Below the pieces are notes generated by a model that was not told the origin of the DNA, did no database searches, and saw only the letters and a program-made list of their open reading frames with translations. A stretch of DNA of 9,913 nucleotides from the NCBI GenBank assembly GCA_937960715.1, contig CALGOO010000110.1, positions 1 to 9,913 on the forward strand. The letters are read 5' to 3'. Both the position numbers and the translations under genes were made by a program. Shown piece by piece: positions 1-5,710 of the stretch; within the stretch, counting starts at the first letter, position 1; every line of letters starts with the position of its first letter. This DNA comes from an uncultured Candidatus Competibacteraceae bacterium (GTDB taxonomy: Bacteria > Pseudomonadota > Gammaproteobacteria > Competibacterales > Competibacteraceae).

Positions 1-680
1 CGTTCGCCCACAAGGGCGGCGTGCATGTGGCGGCCATGCGCCGCTCGGAGCAGTCCTACCAGCACGTGGCGCCGGAGCGGGTGGGCAACAAGATGCGCGT
101 GGTGGTCTCCGCGCTGTCGGGCCGGGCGAACATCCTCAGCAAGGCCGAGGAGCACGGCGTCGAAGTCGGCGACGTGGCGGACGTGGTGGGCGTGCTCAAC
201 GACGTGAAGGAACTGGAGGCGCGCGGCTTTTCCTTCGAGGCCGCCGAAGCTTCGGTCGCCATGATGCTCAAGCGCCAGCAGCCCGGTTACAAACCACCGT
301 TCGAGCTGGTCGATTTTTTGGTCAACGTCGAGCATCGCCAGGGCCGGGGTATCTTCGCCGAGGCCATGGTCAAGGTGAAGGTGGGCGACGAGGTGCTGCA
401 CACCGCCGCCGAGGGCAATGGTCCCGTGAACGCCCTCGACCTCGCCCTGCGCAAGGCGCTGCTAGGGCACTACCCGGAAATCGCCACCTTCCATCTGGCG
501 GATTACAAGGTCCGGATTCTGGATGGCAAGGACGGCACGGAAGCGATCACCCGCGTGTTGATCGACACCCGCAACACCACCCGGCTGTGGAGTACGGTCG
601 GCGCCAGCGCCAACATCATCGAAGCCTCCTGGCAGGCGCTGGTGGACGCGGTGGAATACGGGCTGTCGGTGGCACACTGA
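1..680 (+). CDS. cimA: Citramalate synthase, C-terminal part (5' end outside window)
   Basis: The frame is open from base 3 and ends at TGA 678-680, giving about 225 visible residues, under half of a usual protein of about 530. The first residues, FAHKGGVHV, match the end of the catalytic TIM-barrel region of the isopropylmalate/citramalate synthase family. The remainder is the linker and the LeuA-type C-terminal regulatory/dimerisation domain, including a GNGPVNALDLALRKAL segment. The wording around the HKGGVH motif and the continuous tail resemble the CimA group (condensation of acetyl-CoA with pyruvate to citramalate, the first step of the pyruvate route to isoleucine) more than LeuA. The leuB gene 586 bp downstream fits, because LeuB can act on the methylmalate intermediate of this route. 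LeuA is the main alternative. The start, the N-terminal domain and the promoter are not visible. Confidence 0.85.
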   Translation, partial: FAHKGGVHVAAMRRSEQSYQHVAPERVGNKMRVVVSALSGRANILSKAEEHGVEVGDVADVVGVLNDVKELEARGFSFEAAEASVAMMLKRQQPGYKPPFELVDFLVNVEHRQGRGIFAEAMVKVKVGDEVLHTAAEGNGPVNALDLALRKALLGHYPEIATFHLADYKVRILDGKDGTEAITRVLIDTRNTTRLWSTVGASANIIEASWQALVDAVEYGLSVAH

Positions 681-685
681 TGGGT

Positions 686-702
686 GTCTACTTCTGGTAG
701 AC
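686..702 (+). terminator. Possible weak terminator hairpin after cimA
   Basis: A perfect 6-bp stem GTCTAC/GTAGAC with the 5-base loop TTCTG starts 5 bases after the cimA stop codon. A T-rich stretch (about 709-725) follows. The stem has only 50 percent GC and there is no compact T run next to it, so termination would be weak. It lies 41 bases before the ATG of the next gene and could equally be a leader or processing hairpin. Confidence 0.35.
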
Positions 703-743
703 CGTTCGATCTCTTATTCTTGTTTATGCTGGGAGACGTTCAA

Positions 744-1163
744 ATGCAGTGGAGCAGTGTTCTCAGGTTGATTGCCGTCAGCCCCGCGATTATTGGGCTT
801 GGTGTTTTGGCGATGACGGTTCCTTCCCAAGTCTTGGCGGCGGATATCGTCTGTCGAGGAACCATCAATCGCGATCATGCCGATGATATTTCATTTTCCG
901 TGCCCTGGAGTCCCAATACGGGCTTCGAGCAGAGAGTGAAGTTCTCCAACGCGCGCACCGGCGCGGGCATGTCCCAATCCTCCCGGTTACGCTTCGACCG
1001 CAAGAACGACAAAGGCCAGCGGATTTATCGCGGCAATGTCAGTGGCATGGCGAATGTCACGTTGATCAATTTGTCGAGATTCTTTCAGCCCCCACCCCGT
1101 GGGCAGGTTTCCGTGAATTTTGACGGTCAATGGGGACGTGGAACCTGTTCCAATCGTCGTTAG
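744..1163 (+). CDS. Small exported protein of unknown function
   Basis: I do not recognise the family. The ATG at 744 is preceded by GGGAG (731-735) at 8 bases spacing. It gives 139 residues beginning with a clear Sec signal peptide: a short R8-containing start, a hydrophobic run at about residues 9-26, and a likely cleavage in VLAAD near residues 32-33. An upstream GTG at 684 would put 20 unsuitable residues before the signal peptide, so I rejected it. The mature part is about 106 residues, basic near its end, rich in polar residues, and has only two cysteines, C37 close to the new N-terminus and C135 four residues from the end. A disulfide joining the two ends of a small beta-rich periplasmic or secreted domain is plausible (inference). 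The DNA is visibly AT-richer than cimA and leuB on either side, which suggests insertion or relaxed selection. Confidence 0.7.
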   Translation: MQWSSVLRLIAVSPAIIGLGVLAMTVPSQVLAADIVCRGTINRDHADDISFSVPWSPNTGFEQRVKFSNARTGAGMSQSSRLRFDRKNDKGQRIYRGNVSGMANVTLINLSRFFQPPPRGQVSVNFDGQWGRGTCSNRR

Positions 1164-1210
1164 AGCCTAGAGCCGCTCCTGAATCCTGAGTGGAATCGCC
1201 TGCAAGCCTC

Positions 1211-1255
1211 CCTCTGCTCTTTCATGGCAATGCGCCTGAAAAACAGAGGATTTTT
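1211..1255 (+). promoter_or_regulatory. U-tract hairpin in the leuB leader (terminator or attenuator-like)
   Basis: CCTCTG (1211-1216) pairs perfectly with CAGAGG (1244-1249). Inside this, TTTCA (1220-1224) pairs with TGAAA (1237-1241), and GGC (1226-1228) with GCC (1234-1236) around the loop AATGC. The structure is followed at once by ATTTTT (1250-1255). This has the shape of an intrinsic terminator with an internal loop, ending 11 bases before the leuB ATG. The right arm contains GAGGA, a Shine-Dalgarno-like sequence, although it is a long 16 bases from the ATG. It may end upstream transcripts, or attenuate leuB, or simply be leader structure. No leucine-rich leader peptide was seen. Confidence 0.4.
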
Positions 1256-1266
1256 ACGGAATCCCC

Positions 1267-2325
1267 ATGAAAGCAACTATCGTTTTACTCCCCGGCGACG
1301 GGATTGGTCCGGAAGTGGTCGGCGAGGCCGTCCGCGTATTGGACGCAGTGGCCGGGCAATACGATCACCAATGGGTCTATCAGGAGCGCCTGATGGGCGG
1401 TTGCTCCATCGACCGCTTCGGCTCGTCCCTGACCGACGAAACCCTGGCGGATTGCCAGGCGGCGGACGCGGTATTGCTGGGCGCGGTGGGCGGGCCGAAA
1501 TGGGACGACCCGAACGCCAGGGATCGTCCCGAACGCGGTTTGCTGGCCTTGCGCAAGGGCCTGGGCGTGTTCGCCAACCTGCGCCCGGTCAAGGTGCATC
1601 CGGCGCTGATCGACTCGTCGCCGCTCAAGCCGGAAAAGCTCCAGGGCGTGGATATCCTGGTCATCCGCGAGTTGACCGGCGGCTTGTATTTCGGCTGGCC
1701 GAAAGGGCGTGATGTCAAGGATGGCCGCGAGCGCGCCGTCGATACCCTGGAATATTACGATTACGAAATCCGCCGCGTGGTCGAACTGGCGTTCAAACTG
1801 GCGAAAGGCCGCAAGAGCAAGGTCACGTCCGTCGACAAGGCCAACGTGCTCGAATCCTCGCGCCTGTGGCGGCAGATCGCCGTGCAGGTCGGCAAGGCGA
1901 ATCCCGACGTGGAGCTGGAGCATGTTCTGGTCGATACCGCCGCCATGCGACTGATCACGGGGCCGGCCTGGATGGATGTCGTCGTCACCGAAAACATGTT
2001 CGGCGACATCCTGACCGACGAAGCCTCGGTGTTGGCGGGCTCGATGGGAATGTTGCCCTCCGCCAGCCTGGGGGAAGGCCGATGCGGATTATACGAGCCG
2101 ATTCACGGCTCGGCCCCCGACATCGCCGGCCAGGGCATCGCCAACCCGATCGGCATGATTCTGTCCACCGCCATGCTGTTGCGTCATTCGCTGGGACTGG
2201 AGCCGGAAGCCGCCGCAATCGAAAAAGCGGTGGACGACACCATCACGGCCGGGGCGCGCACCGCCGACCTCGGGGGAAAATTGGCCACCACCCAGATGGC
2301 GGACGAGATTATCCGGCGGCTGTGA
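1267..2325 (+). CDS. leuB: 3-Isopropylmalate dehydrogenase
   Basis: This cytoplasmic NAD-dependent enzyme oxidatively decarboxylates 3-isopropylmalate in leucine synthesis, and can convert 3-methylmalate to 2-oxobutyrate in the citramalate pathway. The 352-residue length is typical of the family. Family hallmarks are in order: GDGIGPEVV (residues 10-18), LLGAVGGPKWD (70-80), substrate-binding arginines R96, R106 and R134 (in LALRKG, NLRPV and RELTGG), Y141 in GLYFG, catalytic K191 in SVDKANVLESSRLWR, D223 in VDTAAM, metal ligands D247 and D251 in MFGDILTDEAS, and the NAD-binding stretch EPIHGSAPDIAGQGIANP (277-294). The ATG at 1267 starts exactly at the conserved N-terminus. Its ribosome site is poor, with ACGGA at 1256-1260 and GAGGA further away inside a predicted hairpin. 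leuC and leuD, the usual neighbours, are not next to it. Confidence 0.96.
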   Translation: MKATIVLLPGDGIGPEVVGEAVRVLDAVAGQYDHQWVYQERLMGGCSIDRFGSSLTDETLADCQAADAVLLGAVGGPKWDDPNARDRPERGLLALRKGLGVFANLRPVKVHPALIDSSPLKPEKLQGVDILVIRELTGGLYFGWPKGRDVKDGRERAVDTLEYYDYEIRRVVELAFKLAKGRKSKVTSVDKANVLESSRLWRQIAVQVGKANPDVELEHVLVDTAAMRLITGPAWMDVVVTENMFGDILTDEASVLAGSMGMLPSASLGEGRCGLYEPIHGSAPDIAGQGIANPIGMILSTAMLLRHSLGLEPEAAAIEKAVDDTITAGARTADLGGKLATTQMADEIIRRL

Positions 2326-2361
2326 TCCGACGTCACCCATCTCTCACCGACTCACCACCAG

Positions 2362-2380
2362 CCCCCGTTCCAGGGGGTTT
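2362..2380 (+). terminator. Possible terminator after leuB
   Basis: CCCCC (2362-2366), the 6-base loop GTTCCA, and GGGGG (2373-2377) form a perfect 5-bp all-GC stem followed by TTT. It lies 36 bases after the leuB stop. The stem is short and the T run is only three bases, so termination may be partial and leuB and the GH57 gene could still be co-transcribed. Confidence 0.35.
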
Positions 2381-2385
2381 ACGCC

Positions 2386-2401
2386 ATCGCTCATAAGCGA
2401 T
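2386..2401 (+). other. Stem-loop just upstream of the GH57 ribosome binding site
   Basis: ATCGCT (2386-2391) and AGCGAT (2396-2401) form a perfect 6-bp stem with the 4-base loop CATA. It ends 4 bases before the GAGGA ribosome site (2406-2410) of the next gene and follows the preceding hairpin by 8 bases. It may affect translation or mRNA stability. It could also be chance. Confidence 0.3.
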
Positions 2402-2418
2402 CATCGAGGAGACGCGCG

Positions 2419-3780
2419 ATGCGAGAGGTTCACCATGCGCTGGTACTGAACATGCACCAGCCTCCCAGCAATCTGGATCACCTGCTTGAAACCAGCGAGT
2501 GGGAAGCCAAGGAAATCCTGTTCGCCTACGACCGCATGCCGCGCGCGTTGTGGGACTATCAGGATATCGCCCGCGTGCATCTATCCTTATCCGGGACGTT
2601 GCTGGAAACATTGTCCAACCCCAGCTTCCAGGAACGCGCCTACGGCATCGTGGACTGCGGCAAGCTGCTTTGGCATCTGCAAAATCAGCAATTGTTCGAG
2701 ATTCTCGGGACCGGCTATTACCATCCGGTGCTGGCGCTGACTCCCGAGGCCGACTGGGACGAACACATCACCCGCTGGCAGGCCATCGCCCGCCATCTGC
2801 TATGGCGAAACCAGTTCAACGGCTTTTGGCCGCCGGAAATGGGTTTCGACATGCGGCTGATCCCGCACCTGAAAAAGGCCGGCTACCGCTATGTGATGGT
2901 GGATTGCGAGTACGTGGACCCGGTGGATTCGATGCACTGGCAGGAGCTGCGCTACCGGCCACACATCGCCGAGTACGGCGGCGAAGAGATCGTCATCATC
3001 GTCCGCGACCGCGAATTGTCCGACGCCCAACTGGCCGGCATGGACTACGGCTGGTTCTACCACGAGCTGCACGAGCGCACCAAGTGGTGCGATTTCCCGC
3101 CGCTGGTAACCACCGCCACCGACGGTGACAACGGCGGCTGGTTCCGCAACGTCGCCGCGAAGTCCAATTTCTGGACCTACTTCTATCACGAGGCGTTGGA
3201 GGAAATCCGCGCCGGCCATTCGACCCTGCGGCCGACTTTCATCAACGACTACCTGAATCGGTTCGGCGCGCATGGCCGGGTCACGGTGCGACGAGGGGCC
3301 TGGAACACCGACACCCATCACGGCTGGGATTTCCATCAGTGGCAGGGTTCCTGGGTCCAGCGCGACACCATGGTCCGAGTACACGACATCAGTCGGGAAT
3401 TTCACGCGGTGGCGCAAGCGGCGGCGCGCGCCCACGATCCCAGTCCGGAACTGGCGCGGGTGCTGGACGAAGCGCACTGGCATCTGCTAAGGGCCGAAAC
3501 CAGTTGCAACTTTTACTGGGGCGAGGCATGGATCCACAAATCCCATGCCGATCTGGACAATGTCGCCTGGCATCTGGGCGAGGCCAAGGCAATGCTGGGC
3601 TCCCACTGGACCGGCGTCGCGGCGGCGGAAGAACACACGGCGTCGGAACCCACGATGACGGAACCCGCCGCGCCGGCGAAGTCCGTGGCGATGGAACCCG
3701 CCGCGACCCCGGCCGAGGATGCTCCATCGCCAGCCACTGGACTGGAAACCGCCGCACCCGCGCTCAGGAACGATGGATAG
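2419..3780 (+). CDS. Glycoside hydrolase family 57 protein
   Basis: GH57 enzymes are retaining hydrolases and transglycosylases that mostly act on alpha-glucans (amylases, 4-alpha-glucanotransferases, branching enzymes). The 453-residue protein shows the family's N-terminal HQP motif (residues 13-15), a probable nucleophile E140 in FNGFWPPEMGFD, and a probable acid/base D235 in TTATDGDNGGWF. The start at 2419 has GAGGA (2406-2410) at 8 bases spacing. There is no signal peptide, so it is probably cytoplasmic. The catalytic fold appears to end near residue 398. Residues 401-453 form an Ala/Pro/Glu/Thr-rich tail with TEPAAPA and MEPAATPA near-repeats, probably a flexible linker or disordered end. 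The N-terminal wording (VHHALVLNMHQPPSNLD) matches a bacterial GH57 subgroup without a characterised substrate as far as I know, so activity is not assigned. It is 93 bp downstream of leuB and convergent with the next gene. Confidence 0.88.
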   Translation: MREVHHALVLNMHQPPSNLDHLLETSEWEAKEILFAYDRMPRALWDYQDIARVHLSLSGTLLETLSNPSFQERAYGIVDCGKLLWHLQNQQLFEILGTGYYHPVLALTPEADWDEHITRWQAIARHLLWRNQFNGFWPPEMGFDMRLIPHLKKAGYRYVMVDCEYVDPVDSMHWQELRYRPHIAEYGGEEIVIIVRDRELSDAQLAGMDYGWFYHELHERTKWCDFPPLVTTATDGDNGGWFRNVAAKSNFWTYFYHEALEEIRAGHSTLRPTFINDYLNRFGAHGRVTVRRGAWNTDTHHGWDFHQWQGSWVQRDTMVRVHDISREFHAVAQAAARAHDPSPELARVLDEAHWHLLRAETSCNFYWGEAWIHKSHADLDNVAWHLGEAKAMLGSHWTGVAAAEEHTASEPTMTEPAAPAKSVAMEPAATPAEDAPSPATGLETAAPALRNDG

Positions 3781-3802
3781 CCAGCCGCCGCGCGGCCGCG
3801 AA

Positions 3803-3851
3803 ACCGGTTGCATGGACCGACAACCGGTCCCACGGCCAGCCTCGCTGGCCG
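3803..3851. terminator. Two strong hairpins in the convergent gap, likely bidirectional terminator
   Basis: The 75-bp gap between the facing stop codons of the GH57 gene (3780) and the minus-strand gene (3856) holds two perfect hairpins. The first is ACCGGTTG (3803-3810)/CAACCGGT (3821-3828) with a 10-base loop. The second is CGGCCAGC (3833-3840)/GCTGGCCG (3844-3851) with the 3-base loop CTC. Neither is followed by a T run on either strand. The position and stem strength suggest transcript-end structures serving both genes; classical intrinsic termination is unproven. Confidence 0.45.
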
Positions 3852-3855
3852 CGCG

Positions 3856-4257
3856 TCACTGGTTGGAATAACCCCAGTCCGAGCCATACCGTCGCTCCAG
3901 GCGACGAGCAGCGTCGGAACCGAGATAATCGCGGGTCAATCGAAAACTCGGCTCGCCACGTCGGTTATAACAAACCTGTTCGGCGCGGTCGCAGCGCACG
4001 CCCGACTCGGGATAGAACACGCGTCCATCCCGCCCACGCTCTTCCCGCCGCAATTCCCACCGCAACGCCCGGGCGGCGTCCCGTCCGAAATAGTGTCGGG
4101 TCAGCTCCACGCTGGGCGAACCCCGGTCATAGCAGATTTGCGCGACATCATCGCAGCGCACGCCTCGTTCCGGCCGAAAGGTGTCGGCCATCGCCGGCGT
4201 CAAGCCAGCGCCCATCAACAGCAATCCCATCCCCATCAACGAACCTCGAATTTTCAT
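3856..4257 (-). CDS. Exported protein with two tandem YcgJ-like Cys repeats
   Basis: The start is ATG 4257-4255 with GGGAG upstream at 7 bases spacing on the minus strand. The protein is 133 residues. Residues 1-24 form a signal peptide (MKIR start, hydrophobic GLLLMGAGL, cleavage after AMA), so it is exported. The mature part is two tandem units. Unit 1 (about 27-69) has GVRCDD, C35-x6-C42, LTRHYFG, AARAL. Unit 2 (about 81-120) has GVRCDR, C89-x6-C96, LTRDYLG, AARRL. The cysteines are exactly 54 residues apart between units. The pattern GVxCDx..C.. LTxxYLGxxAAxxL recalls the YcgJ/Fels-1 prophage-protein-like family (from memory, function unknown), usually seen as one clear unit. Each C-x6-C pair probably forms a disulfide. 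The frame is open upstream to 4413, but the signal peptide fixes the shorter start. The gene faces the GH57 gene and diverges from parA. Confidence 0.75.
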   Translation of the reverse strand: MKIRGSLMGMGLLLMGAGLTPAMADTFRPERGVRCDDVAQICYDRGSPSVELTRHYFGRDAARALRWELRREERGRDGRVFYPESGVRCDRAEQVCYNRRGEPSFRLTRDYLGSDAARRLERRYGSDWGYSNQ

Positions 4258-4346
4258 CTCGATGCTCCCGCCGACGCCGCCGACAGCCCATCCACCGGTC
4301 GCGCCCGCTTTGGTAGTGAACTTCGGGGCGCATCCTGAGTGAGCGT

Positions 4347-4370
4347 GGATGAACTTTTGCTGAATCATCC
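4347..4370. other. Inverted repeat in the divergent intergenic region
   Basis: GGATGA (4347-4352) and TCATCC (4365-4370) are a perfect 6-bp inverted repeat separated by 12 bases. It lies in the 244-bp gap between the divergent YcgJ-like gene and parA. It could be a protein-binding site or a leader hairpin of the minus-strand gene. An inverted repeat of this size can also occur by chance. Confidence 0.25.
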
Positions 4371-4411
4371 GAGGCGGGTGAAGACAGCGAATCACGCCGA
4401 GATCGGCTTCC

Positions 4412-4441
4412 ATGACCCGTTTTTACTCCGTGCGTTAAAAT
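4412..4441 (+). promoter_or_regulatory. Possible sigma-70 promoter of parAB
   Basis: ATGACC (4412-4417) matches four of six bases of the TTGACA -35 box, and TAAAAT (4436-4441) matches five of six of the TATAAT -10 box, with an 18-bp spacer. The start of transcription would be near 4448, about 54 bases before the parA ATG. The local DNA is AT-rich compared with its surroundings. Other pairings are possible, including the second TAAAAT at 4457-4462. Confidence 0.35.
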
Positions 4442-4462
4442 TTCACCTACATGCGGTAAAAT
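4431..4462 (+). repeat. Two 11-bp direct repeats upstream of parA, candidate operator
   Basis: TGCGTTAAAAT (4431-4441) and TGCGGTAAAAT (4452-4462) match in 10 of 11 positions and start 21 bp apart, about two helical turns, placing them on the same face of the DNA. The first covers the proposed -10 box and the second lies just past the proposed transcription start. The inverted element TTTTAC lies at 4421-4426. ParA proteins with an N-terminal DNA-binding domain commonly repress their own operon, so these repeats are candidate ParA operator sites (inference). Confidence 0.4.
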
Positions 4463-4501
4463 CACGAACAGTGTCCCTTCATCCTCGTTGGAGCCAGCCC
4501 A

Positions 4502-5710
4502 ATGCAAGCGATGCGATTCAATTTCCGAACCCTGTGCCGCAACGCGGCCGAGCGCGGCGGCCAGATGCAGCGCCGCCTGCTGGAAGCCCTCGGCGCGCGC
4601 CATTCGGTCAAGACCCTGCCGGAATTCGGCATCGAACGGGCGGCGCAACTGGCCGGCTGCACCGCCAACCACCTGCGCAACCTGGAAGCGCGCGGCGAAC
4701 TGCCCGAACCACGACTGGTGGATGCCGGTTCGATCCAGCGGCGGATCTACAACTACAACGAGGTCAACCGCATTCGCGAAATCATCGGCAAGCGCCCCGC
4801 GCGTCCTCTGGGGGCCAGTTGCGTGCGGGTGGTGTTTTCCAACCTCAAGGGCGGCGTGGCGAAAACCACCATGTCACTGCATTTCGCCCATTATCTGGCG
4901 CGCGAGGGCTACCGGGTGTTGCTGGTGGACGCCGACCCCCAGGCCACCACCACCGGCGCGTTCGGTTTCATCCCCGATCTCGACCTGAACGACGGCGACG
5001 ATCTGCTGCCGGCGCTGACCGAGGCCCCCGCCCGGCTCGAAGCGGCGATCAAGCGCACGCACTGGGAAAATCTGGACCTGGCGCCGGCCCGGCTGGCCCT
5101 GCAATACACCGACTGGAAGCTGTCGCAACCGGAGGAACGCCAGAACGAAGCCCTGGGACCGCCGCCGGTGCGCTTGCACCGGGCGCTGAAAACGGTCGAG
5201 GATCGCTACGACGTGATCGTGGTGGATACCCCGCCCTCGCTGGGGATGCTAGCGCTGAACGCCATCGCCGCCGCCAACCTGATCCTCATGCCCATCGTCC
5301 CGCACATGTACGACATTTCCTCCAGCGTCCAGTACTTCCGCATCCTGGAGCAGGTCTGCGCCCTGTACGAGCGGGAGATCAACGTGCAGCGGCTCAACAT
5401 CCTGCTGACCAAGGTGGACGCCGGCACCGAGACGCTGAACAACATCGCGGTGATCAACGGCGCGTATGGCGAATTGCTGCTCAGCAACCGCATGGGCCTG
5501 ACCAAGGAATTGCAGAAATCCGCCAGCGACCAGCTCAGCATCTACGAAATCGACCAGCCGCGCGGCTCTCGCGACACCTATAACCGGGCGATCATGATGC
5601 TGGACGGCGTCAACACGGAAATCCTACTGGCGGTGCGCCAACTCTGGCACCAGGAAATTCTCAGCGGCATCGAGGCCGCCGAGGCCGACCGCGCGAGGAT
5701 ACTGGCATGA
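4502..5710 (+). CDS. parA: ParA-family partition ATPase with N-terminal DNA-binding domain
   Basis: ParA ATPases move DNA cargo by ATP-dependent nucleoid binding with ParB. The protein has 402 residues, the length of the large (type Ia, P1/F-like) ParA proteins. Residues about 38-95 form a MerR-like helix-turn-helix region (GIERAAQLAGCTANHLRNLEARG). The ATPase domain begins near 107. It carries the deviant Walker A KGGVAKTT (116-123, signature lysine K116, catalytic K121), the A' motif LVDADPQATT (141-150) and Walker B VIVVDTPPSLG (238-248). The ATG at 4502 has GGAG (4490-4493) at 8 bases spacing; an in-frame ATG at 4511 is also possible. The stop overlaps the parB start as ATGA, implying translational coupling. 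Type Ia ParA usually belongs to plasmids, so finding it beside leuB and GH57 genes suggests a chromid or an integrated plasmid segment. Confidence 0.92.
   Translation: MQAMRFNFRTLCRNAAERGGQMQRRLLEALGARHSVKTLPEFGIERAAQLAGCTANHLRNLEARGELPEPRLVDAGSIQRRIYNYNEVNRIREIIGKRPARPLGASCVRVVFSNLKGGVAKTTMSLHFAHYLAREGYRVLLVDADPQATTTGAFGFIPDLDLNDGDDLLPALTEAPARLEAAIKRTHWENLDLAPARLALQYTDWKLSQPEERQNEALGPPPVRLHRALKTVEDRYDVIVVDTPPSLGMLALNAIAAANLILMPIVPHMYDISSSVQYFRILEQVCALYEREINVQRLNILLTKVDAGTETLNNIAVINGAYGELLLSNRMGLTKELQKSASDQLSIYEIDQPRGSRDTYNRAIMMLDGVNTEILLAVRQLWHQEILSGIEAAEADRARILA

Noticed and set aside
1139..1152. Near-palindrome TGGAAC-CT-GTTCCA as a possible parS
   Set aside because: It does not match the Spo0J-type parS consensus (TGTTTCACGTGAAACA), is far from parAB, and lies inside the 3' end of a coding region. 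No match to that consensus was seen elsewhere in the window by eye.
3791..3800. Palindrome CGCGGCCGCG in the gap after the GH57 gene
   Set aside because: A short self-complementary GC run is expected in DNA of this composition, and the adjacent longer hairpins explain the gap better.
4258..4413. A longer N-terminus for the minus-strand YcgJ-like protein
   Set aside because: The added 52 residues would bury an evident signal peptide, and the internal ATG at 4257 has its own well-spaced GGGAG.
4339..5583. A 414-codon plus-strand open frame over parA
   Set aside because: It overlaps the well-supported parA in another frame, has a low-complexity Arg/Pro/Gly composition and no ribosome site.
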